Source of the DNA: Kribbella qitaiheensis
GTDB taxonomy: Bacteria > Actinomycetota > Actinomycetes > Propionibacteriales > Kribbellaceae
DNA: 64,000 nt
Assembly: GCF_014217565.1 (NCBI RefSeq)
Contig: NZ_CP043661.1
Span: forward strand, 5,394,001-5,458,000
Direction: 5' to 3'
A program made the translations under genes and the position numbers. The notes beneath the pieces were generated by a model. It ran no database searches and was not told the origin of the DNA. It was given only the letters and a program-made list of their open reading frames with translations. Positions 9,825 through 18,199 of the stretch are shown here, piece by piece (position 1 is the first letter of the stretch; every line of letters begins with the position of its first letter).

Positions 9825-9968
9825 ATGGCCATGGTGCTCTGGACCTTCGCCCTCACCCTCACGATCGCCGGGATGATCTGCGCTATCCGCTACAAACTCG
9901 TTCTCGGTGGCGTCCTGATCGCAGGCGGCCTGACCATCGGCATCTACGCCGGCAGCCAACTCCCCTGA
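9825..9968 (+). CDS. 47-residue membrane peptide
   Basis: An ATG at 9825 opens a 48-codon frame ending TGA at 9966-9968. The product has two hydrophobic helices (MVLWTFALTLTIAGMICAI and LVLGGVLIAGGLTIGIY) joined by RYK. It starts 13 bases after the permease stop, on the same strand, so it is probably co-transcribed. Small hydrophobic proteins in this position can be transporter subunits or regulators, but that role is inference. The Shine-Dalgarno site is weak, which suggests translational coupling to the permease. Confidence 0.55.
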   Translation: MAMVLWTFALTLTIAGMICAIRYKLVLGGVLIAGGLTIGIYAGSQLP

Positions 9969-10070
9969 CCCATCACCGCGGTGCGCCCGCTGTCCGCAAC
10001 GGCGTACCGCGGAGATCCAGGACGAAATCGCGTCGAGCTGATTCATGCGCAGTTCCCGCAGGCCGTGAAC

Positions 10071-10703
10071 TCATTCGGTTGGGGTCTCCACCACTGCTGC
10101 AGACAGGAGTTCGATGCGTCGACGAAGTTGCCTGGGAAGGTACCAACCTGAATACAGCATCACGCTGGTCGTGAGCAGGTAGGGCAAGGCCCAGAGCGAA
10201 CCGGACACAGCCTCTCCCACGGACCCGATCGCCATCACGCCGCCGAGTGCAGTTGTGAGTCTGGGACCAGGTTGCCAGCGGGACCTGGCCAGACCAGCGG
10301 AGGCTATCCGGAGAGCCGCCGCCCGGACCTCAGGATCGTTCGGTACTGGCCCACGCAGGGAAGCGCGACGAGCGACCTTCAGTTTGTCAGCTGGAAGGCC
10401 ACCTTCAAGCTCTTCACGTTTACGTCGCCAGCTGGGCTCCAGCCACCAAGCCGCCAAGGCAAACGGAATTGTGGCCATGCCGGCGATGATTCCGGATGCT
10501 GACCAGCTCGCCTCCTCAGTCTTGAAGTAGAACCCGATTCCCACACCGCCAACTAGGCCGATCCAGACTGCCAACAGCCACCTGGGCGGGTCAGAAAGTC
10601 TGGTCTGCACGGGCTCATCATCCTCGACGAGTCCTCTGCACGCCAGAAGTGCTCTCCAGGTCCGCCCGGCCGGCCCAGTACGACGCCTGAACAGTTCAAT
10701 CAA
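10071..10703 (-). CDS. Hypothetical membrane protein
   Basis: A 210-residue protein with two pairs of hydrophobic helices: WLLAVWIGLVGGVGIGFYF with GIIAGMATIPFALAAWWL near residues 43-90, and LTTALGGVMAIGSVGEAV with LPYLLTTSVMLYSGWYLP near 150-195. A charged cytosolic loop lies between them. I recognise no family. Its start lies at the edge of the DNA-ligase relic, so it marks the left border of the decayed zone. Confidence 0.65.
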   Translation of the reverse strand: MIELFRRRTGPAGRTWRALLACRGLVEDDEPVQTRLSDPPRWLLAVWIGLVGGVGIGFYFKTEEASWSASGIIAGMATIPFALAAWWLEPSWRRKREELEGGLPADKLKVARRASLRGPVPNDPEVRAAALRIASAGLARSRWQPGPRLTTALGGVMAIGSVGEAVSGSLWALPYLLTTSVMLYSGWYLPRQLRRRIELLSAAVVETPTE

Positions 10704-11134
10704 CCAGCCGGGCGGTAATAGTGGGGTCCGACGGAGCCGCCCGGATCTGGTCGCGGCAGCGCAAAGATCTCACTGATCGGTTCCCCGATGTCGCTGCTGC
10801 GGCTTTCCGGAGTTGCCCGCCGGCGTAGTGCTGGACGGCGAGCTGGTCATCGGTGGGACCGATGGCCGGCCGCGATGGGCATCGAGGCCTGGTCGGGAAA
10901 GGGCGCGAGTCCACGCTACACGGGTGGGACGCGCGGATGGCTGAAGGTGAAACACAGGCGACCGAAGACATCGTGGTCGGGGGCGTGATCGGGCCGATCA
11001 GCCGGCCGGGATTCCAAGAAGCCGCTGACGAAGGTCGAACCGCTGATCGTGGGAGAAGTCGCCGCCGATGCCGCGCCGCGGCAGGACAGTTAAGGCATCC
11101 GTTGCGCTGGGTCCGAATACGAGCAGAGTTGTAG
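10704..11134 (+). pseudogene. ATP-dependent DNA ligase (LigD-ligase type) relic
   Basis: Fragments of one DNA ligase lie in the correct order but in different frames. They are ARIWSRQRKDLTDRFPDV; the motif III-like VLDGELVI after a one-base shift; then MGIEAWSGKG...YTGGTRGWLKVKHR, the motif IV/V region; TEDIVVGGVIGPISRP from the OB fold; and the C-terminal RHPLRWVRIRAEL ending at 11134. A long stretch between motif III and motif IV is missing. The gene is thus truncated at the 5' end, internally deleted and frameshifted. No Ku or LigD polymerase genes are nearby. Confidence 0.75.
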
Positions 11135-11272
11135 CCAGAAGGCGTTCCGCCACTTCCTCATACGGTGTGGATGGCTGATCTGTTGCGAGGTTCGGCGCGA
11201 GCGTGGTTGCTGCGTACCGATGCCCAGGGCAAGTATGGGCCTTACCCCCGGTTCGTGGACACGGGTGGTGGA

Positions 11273-12181
11273 TTATGCCGCTGATGGGAGCGTAGCGGGG
11301 TAGAGGGTTTCGTAGGTGTTCGGGGAGTGGTAGCGGCACCAGGAGTGTCGCCTGCGGGTGTTGTAGCGGGTGACCCATCGGAACACTTCGCGGCGGCAGG
11401 TGGCCTCGTCGGGCCAGGAGTTGTGGTCTTGGAGGACCTCTCTTTTGAGGGTCGCGTTGAACGACTCGGCGAGTGCGTTGTCGGCGCTCGTGCCGACCGC
11501 ACCCATGGACTGGGTCACGCCGAGGGCGTTGCAGAGGTTGGCGTAGTCCTTCGACGTGTAGACCGATCCGTGGTCGCTGTGGAACACGGATCCGGCCAGG
11601 CTGCCTCGGGTGAGTTCGGCGGCTTTGAGGGCGTCTTCGACCAGTTCAGTGCGCATGTGGTCGGCGACAGCCCAGCCGGCCAGCCGGCGGGAGTAGCAGT
11701 CGATGACCGTTGCCAGGTACAGGTTGTTGCCGTCGGCAAGTGGTAGGTAGGTGATGTCGCCGACGTAGCGCTGGTTCGGGGCGTCGGCGGTGAAGTCCCG
11801 CTTCAGCAGGTCGGGCACCTTCTGATCGGCTGGCTCGGGGATTGTGGTGCGGACCTTGCGGCGGCGCCGGTAGCCGGCGATGCCGTGCTCGCGCATCACC
11901 CGGGCGACCCGCTTGTGGTTCACCCGCTCACCGGCGTCTGCGCCGTCGTTGAGTTCGGCGGTGATCCGCGGAGCACCCTGGGTCTTGTCGTCGTCGTGGA
12001 CGGCCCGGATCCGTACCGCCAACGCTGCGTCGGCCTCGGCCCGCTCGGCGCGGGCAGGGGCGGCCTTCAGCCACGCGTAGTACGACGAACGCTCGATGTC
12101 GACGAGCATGCACAGCCGCTTCACGCCCCAGCCGAGGCAGGAGGTGGTGGAGTGGTCGGCGACGAACTGGAAGCGGTTCAC
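11273..12181 (-). CDS. IS3-family transposase OrfB (DDE integrase)
   Basis: A 302-residue integrase-core transposase. An N-terminal HTH_21-like region (SSYYAWLKA, RITAELNDG) leads into the rve catalytic core with the three acidic residues visible: VGDITYLPL (first Asp), FHSDHGSVYTS (second Asp) and ALAESFNATLKRE (Glu). The frame is complete to RRRHSWCRYHSPNTYE, the usual IS3 C-terminal motif. It overlaps orfA by four bases, which allows coupling or production of an OrfAB fusion by frameshift. Confidence 0.9.
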   Translation of the reverse strand: MNRFQFVADHSTTSCLGWGVKRLCMLVDIERSSYYAWLKAAPARAERAEADAALAVRIRAVHDDDKTQGAPRITAELNDGADAGERVNHKRVARVMREHGIAGYRRRRKVRTTIPEPADQKVPDLLKRDFTADAPNQRYVGDITYLPLADGNNLYLATVIDCYSRRLAGWAVADHMRTELVEDALKAAELTRGSLAGSVFHSDHGSVYTSKDYANLCNALGVTQSMGAVGTSADNALAESFNATLKREVLQDHNSWPDEATCRREVFRWVTRYNTRRRHSWCRYHSPNTYETLYPATLPSAA

Positions 12182-12594
12182 CAGTTCGTCTCCCCGGCGA
12201 AATACTTGGCCGCCTGGCGCAGGATCTCCCGTTCGGTGGTGAGCTTGGCCTGCTCCGCCCGCAACTGCGCGTTCTCGGCCTCGAGCCGGGCGATCCTCGC
12301 CTCCGGCGACTCCGGTCCAGCACCGGTCGGCGTCTCACGCCGACGGGGCCTGGACGAACTGCTGATGGTGCTGCCGTCGGCGGTCGTCTTCTTGTCCGTC
12401 CCGTACAGGTCGACCCAGCGTGCCAGGGTCGCCCGCTCGACCCCGAGATCGGCTGCGATCCCGCGCAGCGTCGCTCCCGGAGTGGACTCGTACAAGTCAA
12501 CGGCCTGCCGACGGAACTCCTCGGAGTAGTTCTTGCGGGCCATGGTCCTGATCATCTCGCTTCCCCAGCACATGGCTGGATTCAGCGTGTCCAA
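12178..12594 (-). CDS. IS3-family transposase OrfA
   Basis: OrfA of the IS3 element. The helix-turn-helix begins at MARKNYSEEFRRQAVDLYES, followed by LRGIAADLGVERATLARWV, and the C-terminal third has a leucine-zipper pattern (ARLEAENAQLRAEQAKLTTE). It binds the element ends and partners OrfB. The likely start is the internal ATG at 12543, giving MARKNY, since the upstream residues show no family likeness. Its stop overlaps the orfB start as GTGA, where IS3 elements usually frameshift or couple translation. Confidence 0.85.
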   Translation of the reverse strand: MDTLNPAMCWGSEMIRTMARKNYSEEFRRQAVDLYESTPGATLRGIAADLGVERATLARWVDLYGTDKKTTADGSTISSSSRPRRRETPTGAGPESPEARIARLEAENAQLRAEQAKLTTEREILRQAAKYFAGETNW

Positions 12595-12612
12595 GAACCA
12601 GGGTCAGGGCCC

Positions 12613-13035
12613 TATCCCGGTCACAGCCCGCACTTGAGGTAGGAACCCATTCTGAACTCCGGCGAAATGCTCAGGCCGATGGGCAGCCGGCAACCCGAAG
12701 CGCGGCGGACGATTGCTGATTTCGATCCGGCCGGCCATGCGGCTGGATCGCAGCGGCGTCAACGGAGCCGTCGCGGTGCTGCTCGGCGTCCTGATGTGGA
12801 AGAACCTCATTAACGCGGCCTCCGCGGTGCTGGCGATCGTGCTGGTCGTGTTCGGCACGCGTTCTGGACGTTCCTGACCGAGCATCGTGACCCGTTCGTC
12901 GTCACGAACATGTGGGTGATGCGAATCCGCGGCGTCTTCTACAGCGTGATGTCGAGGATCCGCGCGATCAGTGTCGTTGCGGCCGACTCCCGCCGTCGTC
13001 CGTTCGGGATCACCGTGAACTCGAAGCGAAGTCAG
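12613..13035. other. Relic-like stretch beside the IS
   Basis: About 420 bases without an assignable gene. An ATG at 12737 opens 46 codons with one hydrophobic helix (AVAVLLGVLMWKN and ASAVLAIVLVVFG). It could be a small membrane protein or the remnant of a longer one, because a further plausible frame (WTFLTEHRDPFVVTNMW) follows after a shift near 12875. I cannot name a family. Confidence 0.3.
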
Positions 13036-13455
13036 CTAGGACGTCGCAGTGGGTGTGAGGGAACCAAGCCCGACATCGGCGCACTCGTCGTCCTGCTCCG
13101 GCATGCCTCCGCTGACTGCGATTGCGCCGACAACGGCATCGCCGCGTCGGATCAGTCGGGAGCCTGCGCCCGCCATGATGGGTGTCCCAGCCAGGTGATC
13201 CATCTGCGCGAACAGGGCAGGCCAGGCCTGCTGGAGGCCCATCAACTCGCTGCCGTCGCGATGGAACAACGCAACGCTGGATGCTTTCGCAGGGGCAATG
13301 CGCGCCGAAAGCGGCGGCGCACCGTCCATGCGATCGAGCACCTGGAGGTGCCCTCCGCTGTCGACGATCGCGACCGTGACCCGCGCCCCGAGCGCGGCGG
13401 CGTGTTCGCGCATCCGAACACTGACGGCTTGAGCTTCACCCAAATTGAGTGACAT
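13036..13455 (-). CDS. HbpS/GlcG-family protein
   Basis: A 139-residue protein of the GlcG/HbpS (DUF336) family: VTVAIVDSGGHLQVLDRMDG, AKASSVALF, and the glycine-rich GAIAVSGGMPEQDDECADV are the family hallmarks. Members bind haem or corrinoids or act in oxidative-stress sensing; others accompany glycolate oxidase genes. No glycolate genes are present here. It is transcribed divergently from a MarR gene across 95 bp holding three operator-like repeats, so the MarR protein very probably controls it. The last residues (GLGSLTPTATS) may be altered. Confidence 0.82.
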   Translation of the reverse strand: MSLNLGEAQAVSVRMREHAAALGARVTVAIVDSGGHLQVLDRMDGAPPLSARIAPAKASSVALFHRDGSELMGLQQAWPALFAQMDHLAGTPIMAGAGSRLIRRGDAVVGAIAVSGGMPEQDDECADVGLGSLTPTATS

Positions 13456-13473
13456 TTTCCTACCCCAATTTCC

Positions 13474-13529
13474 TTGGATCGACCAACCTTGGCTCGACCC
13501 ACGAAAACCGAACTCATTGGTACGACCAA
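13474..13529. promoter_or_regulatory. Three MarR-type operator repeats
   Basis: The 95-bp divergent region holds TTGGATCGACCAA (13474-13486), TTGGCTCGACC (13489-13499) and TTGGTACGACCAA (13517-13529). The first and third have TTGG/CCAA inverted ends around a 5-base centre; all share TTGGnnCGACC. They lie between the divergent hbpS-like and marR starts, so they are the likely sites of autoregulation and repression by the MarR protein. Confidence 0.7.
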
Positions 13530-13550
13530 GAGACTTGCTAGACTTCGTGG

Positions 13551-13982
13551 ATGGAGATGGAAGATTCGCCCACCCGCCTGCGCGGCAAACCGAGCTGGCT
13601 GGTCAGCAAGGCTTCGGCGCGGGCCCATCGGCTCATCGGAGAAGCGATGGCCGCTGCCAGTGGGCGCGCCTACCACTTCGCGATCCTTGCCGCGCTGGAC
13701 GAGTTCGGGCCCGACAGCCAAGTGCGGATCGGCCAACGGTGCGGAATCGACCAGAGCGACATGCACACGATGCTCAATGAGCTGACGGCGCAAAGTCACG
13801 TTGCGCGTACCCCGGACCCCAGCGACCGACGCCGCAACTTGATCATCCTGACCCCCTCGGGGCAGCGACGGCTAGAAGTGCTGGACACGACGCTCTCCGA
13901 GGTTCAAGACGACCTGTTGAACGCCTTGTCAGGAACCGAGCGCCACCAACTGACCATGCTGCTCACCCGCGTCCTCGACTAG
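13551..13982 (+). CDS. MarR-family transcriptional regulator
   Basis: A 143-residue winged-helix regulator. The recognition region RIGQRCGIDQSDMHTMLNEL and the wing VARTPDPSDRRRNLIILTPSGQ match MarR proteins closely, the latter containing the family's conserved D-x-R-x-R. The N- and C-terminal helices suited to dimerisation are present. It sits opposite the HbpS-like gene and probably represses both that gene and itself through the repeats between them. The ligand is unknown; phenolics or oxidants are usual for the family. Confidence 0.88.
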   Translation: MEMEDSPTRLRGKPSWLVSKASARAHRLIGEAMAAASGRAYHFAILAALDEFGPDSQVRIGQRCGIDQSDMHTMLNELTAQSHVARTPDPSDRRRNLIILTPSGQRRLEVLDTTLSEVQDDLLNALSGTERHQLTMLLTRVLD

Positions 13983-13984
13983 GT

Positions 13985-14470
13985 TCTGTTGCGAAGGTGG
14001 ATCTTGGTCGTCGACGATCATGGTCTGTGGGACGTGGTGATCTGCCGAACAGCCGGTGGTGAGCCAGGCCAGGAGTTGGCGGGCGACGTAGCGATCGGTG
14101 CGGACCTCAGCCATCAGTACTTCGACGTGCGCGACGGCTTCGTGCCAGGCGGTCGGTGCTGGCGCGGATCCAGGTGTTCGTAGACCTGCCAGACGTTCAG
14201 TCCGCCGCGTCCGGGCAGCCCGGTGGTAGCCCACGACCGCGCGTTGGAACGCCCCGAGCGCATCCCTCGTCTCGGCCGGTGAAACGACCTGGCGCGGCCG
14301 ACGCACTGCCACGTGCGCCCGCGCCCGGTGCGCGATCTGGCGGACCGCGGCCGCGTTCCTACCGACGGCCGCCGCGATCTCGTCGTACTCCAGCCCGAAG
14401 ACGTCGCGCAGTACGAACACCCCCGCGCGAGCCGTGAACCCGGCGTACAGAGTGATCTCCTGTACGCCGG
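13985..14470 (-). pseudogene. ECF sigma factor (SigJ-like) relic
   Basis: On the minus strand the stretch TLYAGFTARAG then VFVLRDVFGLEYDEIAAAVG and AAVRQIAHRARAHVAVRRPR is clearly region 4 of a SigJ/ECF41-type sigma factor, followed by the start of its SnoaL extension (SPAETRDALGAFQRAV). Region 2 is missing, and beyond about 14220 the SnoaL part is scrambled into other frames. The segment 14471-14761 shows no recoverable sequence. The SnoaL gene at 14762 may be a former neighbour. The sequence at 13982-14000 (AGGTTCTGTTGCG) resembles some IS termini, an uncertain hint at how it was broken. Confidence 0.7.
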
Positions 14471-14761
14471 CCCGGCGCCGTGACCCTCACTTCGTGGTGC
14501 ACGTATCCCGTGGACGCACCGAAGGCCTGCTCACCAAGAACCTCGCTACCTTCCGGCCCGACCCGCATGCCGACCGCCCGGCACCCGCTGGAAGCGCCGC
14601 CGACGCACTGATCCACGAACGGAACGCATACGTCGTCCAGGACTCACCGGGATCACCTGAGTCAGCGGGCTCCATCCGGTCTCCGCCTGCCCGAGCCACC
14701 CTTGTTCGCGCCAGAGCGGGCGAACCACGCAGGCCTGCGGAATGGACTCGGCGCACCGGGC

Positions 14762-15175
14762 TCAGGAGGCGCAGGCCTCGGCGACGGCGAGGCTGTCTTC
14801 ATAGACGTGATGCCGGGTAATCAGCCCGTCCAGCACCGTCAACTGCAGGGCGAACGAAGTGCTGAACCGCTTGCCGGTCGCTCGAACTGTCTGGGCTGTT
14901 TCGCCGATCACGACGGCGTCATCACCATCGATCAGAATTCGGCTGATGCCGGCAGAACCTTCACCAGGCACGCAGGCCGCGGCCAGGGTCCGGTGGTGAT
15001 CTGCAACGTCGGCTCGGGTCGACCGGGGACGGATCCAGGGGACGTCGGCATGTTCGGGTCGAGGCCAGTTGACCCGCCAATCGACCTTCTCCGCATACAG
15101 CGCGGCCACTTCCTCCGGACCCGCCCCGGTAGCGATGCGGTTGAGGAATTCGTCGACGACCACCCGAGTGCTCAT
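14762..15175 (-). CDS. SnoaL-like (NTF2-fold) protein
   Basis: A 137-residue NTF2-fold protein: VVDEFLNRIATGAGPEEVAALYAEKVDW at the start, then DVADHHRTLAAA and the beta-sheet core DDAVVIGETAQTVRATG. This is the pattern of SnoaL-type polyketide cyclase-like or ketosteroid isomerase-like proteins. No polyketide genes are nearby, so a generic small-molecule or stress role is more likely. The frame is intact although its surroundings are decayed. Confidence 0.75.
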   Translation of the reverse strand: MSTRVVVDEFLNRIATGAGPEEVAALYAEKVDWRVNWPRPEHADVPWIRPRSTRADVADHHRTLAAACVPGEGSAGISRILIDGDDAVVIGETAQTVRATGKRFSTSFALQLTVLDGLITRHHVYEDSLAVAEACAS

Positions 15176-15273
15176 GCCGCACAGCCTCGCGCCCGGCGGA
15201 GTTTTCGACCATTACATCCCAGGTAATCGGCGAACTGGAACCCCTCGCCGCGCAAGGCCACGACCTGGAGGTC

Positions 15274-15504
15274 ATGACGGCGATCGGAGACGTCGTCGAA
15301 CGGCACAACCCCGGCCCCTATCCAGCCGACGAGCTGGCGATCTTGGCCGGAGTTACCCCGGCGGACGTTCAGAAGGTGCTGGACCGAATGGTCGCCGATG
15401 GGACCGCCACACCACCCACCGACACCCAGGAAACGGACCCGCGAAAGCATCGGTGCGGAAACGTACGGCGAGCAATCTGGGGCCGCGGGTTCGGCGGCGA
15501 GTAG
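15274..15504 (+). CDS. Hypothetical small protein, HTH-like
   Basis: A 76-codon frame whose middle (ELAILAGVTPADVQKVLDRM followed by VADGTA) has the look of a winged-helix or MerR-like recognition segment. The open frame extends upstream without an ATG (GELEPLAAQGHDLEV), so the true start is uncertain. The C-terminus reads poorly from about residue 47, suggesting truncation or frameshift. It may be a relic. Just downstream, 15610-15752 holds an orphan 3' end (PLIVPLTNAEIDAQL to YVSL) of another unknown gene. Confidence 0.35.
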   Translation: MTAIGDVVERHNPGPYPADELAILAGVTPADVQKVLDRMVADGTATPPTDTQETDPRKHRCGNVRRAIWGRGFGGE

Positions 15505-15801
15505 CTGCAGAGGACTTCGGACATCGACAACGCATCGACCGCACTCTGGCGTGGGGAGAGTCGCGAAACTCTGTCCTGGATGCCTCGTCTCCAAGAGGCG
15601 TTTGACTGGAGACACGCGGGTACGCCGACGTACCGCTGATCGTTCCGCTGACGAACGCCGAGATCGACGCTCAGCTTCCCGGCCGGCGAACGCGCGTCGG
15701 CGACCAGGTGGAGCGCACACGCGGCAAGCTCCGCGAGTACGTCTCGCTGTGATCGGCGGCCACGGTGGAGGTCATTTCGGCTTTGATCATTGGGGAATTG
15801 G

Positions 15802-17002
15802 ATGGAAATGCCGAGTACTCGACGTAGTGAGTTGGGCGCTGTCTAGTCGCGGCCAACGCGATGCGGGTGGCCAACGACGGCGCCGTGGTTGGGCTCACTT
15901 TGCTGCCTTCGAGGTGCTGCCGGGTACCGCTCAGCCCGCGACGATCGCCGGCTTGCTGGTCGCCGCCCTGATCGCGCCTCACCTGGCCGGACCCTGGATC
16001 GCACGGATGCTGGCGAAGTTCCGCGATACCCGCCCGCTGCTGGCTGGCGTTTTCATCGGTTACGGCGTTTCCATCGCCGGGGTGACTTTCATGCTCGGAT
16101 CGACGCCGAGCGTGTTCCCGGTCCTGGTAGCGCTGTTGGCGGGATGCGCCGGACCTTTCCTTGGCGGCGGGCTGACCAGCCGGCTACCCAAGGAGGCCAC
16201 CCGAGCGCTTGCCTTGGACAGCGCCACCTGGGGGATCGCCACCGCCGCAGGGCCGGCGACGGCAGCAGCACTAGCGCTGACCGTCGGTACCCGGACCGCC
16301 ATGCTGATCTTCGCCGGCACCGCAGTGATGGCCGGAGTTCTCGTCCTCGCGCTTCCCGCAGTCACCGGGTCACGGACCGACGCGCCAGTCCTACGGGCGG
16401 GCGAGGTGGTGCGTCTGGTGAGCCGGACCCGAATGCTCATCCGTGCGGTCGCCGCCGCCGGCGTGGCCGGACTGGGCATGGGAACCCTGCGGGTCGCGGC
16501 TCCGCTGTTGAGTCTGGAGTTCGGTCGCGGCCCGGCGCAAGGCGGTGTCCTCTTCGCTTTGGATGGCCTCGGCAGCCTCGTAGGGAGCCTGCTGATCGCT
16601 GTCCGGCCCTTCAAGGCCAGGCCCGATCGCGCGGCCGGCGGCTGCTTGGCGGTGATGGCCCTCGCCGTCGCCGGAGCCGCTGGCGCACCGTCGTACCTGC
16701 TGGCGCAGGTATCCTTCATAATTCTCGGCCTCGCGAACGGGCAGTTCATCGCAGCCACCCTCGCTGCTTGCGTCCGGGACGCCCCGGCCGAGGCGCGCGC
16801 ACAGGTACTGATCCTCAGCTCCAGCCTGCGGGTTCCGACGGCCGCCGCGGCAGGAGTCCTCGCCGGATTCGCCGGTGGCGCGGGCGGGCGGGCCATCCTG
16901 CTCGCAGCCGCAATCGCCCTGGTCCTCGCCGCCACTGCGGCCGGCTTCCTCCGTCCGCTCCCGGCACCCTCACCATCCTGTCCCGACGCCGAACCCGCCT
17001 GA
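15802..17002 (+). pseudogene. MFS transporter with two N-terminal frameshifts
   Basis: From about 15912 to 17002 there is a good MFS transporter body (GTAQPATIAGLLVAALIAPH onward, about 10 hydrophobic segments). Its N-terminus is split: an ATG at 15802 gives MEMPSTRRSELGAV and stops; LVAANAMRVANDGAVVGLTL continues one frame over; the main frame resumes near AFEVLPGTAQP. Two separate shifts (about 15838-15845 and 15895-15912) are needed to restore the protein. Family call is firm; loss of function is inferred and should be checked against raw reads. Confidence 0.75.
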
Positions 17003-17254
17003 ACCCAAATCACGTCTCCAGACCGGATACGCCTGGTCGGGCTCCAAGGCCGCCGGCTACGCACTCGGCGACGTCGTCGCAATGTGGATGGGAAGGCCTG
17101 CGTTCACGGCTTCGGTGACGAACATCCGGCGGAAGTCGCGCGCGGTGGCCGCCGGAAGGCCCTGCGATCTGACGGAAGACTCGCTCCTGAGCGGCAAAGG
17201 AGTGAGTAGAGGCTCACAAATTCATGCTCTGTGGGGAATATATAGAGGTCAGAG

Positions 17255-17327
17255 AGCCGACGAGGGGACTCGAACCCCTAACCACCGCTTTACAAGAGCG
17301 GTGCGCTGCCAGTTGCGCCACGTCGGC
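17255..17327 (-). tRNA. tRNA-Thr (anticodon TGT)
   Basis: The minus strand folds into a full cloverleaf. The acceptor stem is GCCGACG paired with CGTCGGC. The D-arm contains TGGCGCAACTGGCAGCGCA. The anticodon stem-loop is CCGCT-CTTGTAA-AGCGG with anticodon TGT, and the T-arm is AGGGGTTCGAGTCCCCT. The CCA end is not encoded. It marks the right limit of the decayed stretch and, like other tRNA genes, could be an integration site, though I found no duplicated 3' end. Confidence 0.95.
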
Positions 17328-17463
17328 GGGTGTGGGAGTGCCGGACCATCGTAGAGGATGCCGATGGGTGGGGAGGGAAATGGGTGGGGCGTGGGGGTGG
17401 GACAGGAAGGTTGCGGGCGGGCTGGAGACTTGTCCTGGAACACCCGTCGGGAAGTGACGGGGG

Positions 17464-18128
17464 TTGGTGGGTGTGGGCGAGTTGGGGATGGGAGGGGGCG
17501 GGGAGGTGAGTGGGGTGGGGGGAGGTGATGCGCGTCGGGGGGCGTTCGCTGTGTTGCGGGGGAATGGTGGGTTTCGAGGGTTGTGGGTGGCTCGGTCTGT
17601 GTCGTTCTTGGGGGACTCGCTGAGTCTTGTGGCCTTGTTGTTGTATGTCGAGGCTGAGACTGGGGCGGCGTTGGCGGTGGCGTTGCTGTTGTTGGCGGGG
17701 GACTTCACGCCGGGGTTGTTCGGGGCGTTTGCGGGGGTGATCGGGGATCGGATCGACCTGCGGAAGGTGATGGTTGGGTGCGATCTCGCCCAGGCTGGGT
17801 TGGTGGTGGCGATGGCGGCGACCTTGCCTCCCTTGCCGGTGCTGCTTGTCCTCGTGGCTGTCAGGAGTTTGGTGGCGCAGGTTTTTCAGGCCAGTTCGCG
17901 GAGTGCGGTGCCGGCGTTGGTGGCGGACAGGGATTTGGAGACTGCCAACTCGGCGCTTGGGGCGGGGACGCACGGGCTCGAGGCCGTTGGGCCGGTGATC
18001 GCCGCCGGGTTGTTTCTCGTGCTGGATGTGCGGGGGATTTTATTTATTGATGCGGCTAGCTTCCTGGTGTCGGCGGGGTTGTTGAGTCGGTTGCCGTCGT
18101 TGCCGCCGGCGCCGGGCGAGGTGAAAAA
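17464..18128 (+). pseudogene. MFS exporter, 5' half (IS-interrupted)
   Basis: The first 200 or so residues of an enterobactin-exporter-like MFS protein: FRGLWVARSVSFLGDSLSLV, then GVIGDRIDLRKVMVGCDLAQ, the helix 2-3 signature with its basic residues. The reading continues to PPAPGEVKK, where the second IS3-family element is inserted. Joining this half to 19409-20029 at the shared 8-bp repeat GTGAAAAA restores one continuous frame, so the gene was intact before insertion. The start is uncertain: ATG 17488 and GTG 17506 follow purine-rich sites. Sequence is strongly G-rich, with less codon optimisation than neighbours. Confidence 0.85.
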
Positions 18129-18199
18129 CTCGTTTGAGGTGCTACGAACCTTCCGGACAGTGCCCAAACTAAGATTGGGTTGTCTGGAAAGGAAAGATT

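Larger units (their letters stand above)
11242..12606 (-). mobile_element. IS3-family insertion sequence, complete
   Basis: A 1365-bp element carrying orfA and orfB on the minus strand. Its ends form an imperfect inverted repeat: TTACCCCCGGTTCGTGGACA from 11242 and, read inward from 12606, TGACCCTGGTTCTTGGACAC. Both ends are flanked by the direct repeat GGGCC (11237-11241 and 12607-12611), a 5-bp target duplication in the range typical of IS3. Both frames are intact, so the element may still be active. It lies inside a zone of gene relics. Confidence 0.88.

Noticed and set aside
8300-9862. Long open frame of 520 codons on the minus strand opposite the APC permease
   Set aside because: It is rich in Asp, Arg, His and Gln with no hydrophobic core or motif; a composition shadow of the high-GC permease gene.
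17255-17327. tRNA-Thr as a proven integration site with att repeats
   Set aside because: I found no second copy of the tRNA 3' end in the window and no integrase gene, so it stays a suggestion only.
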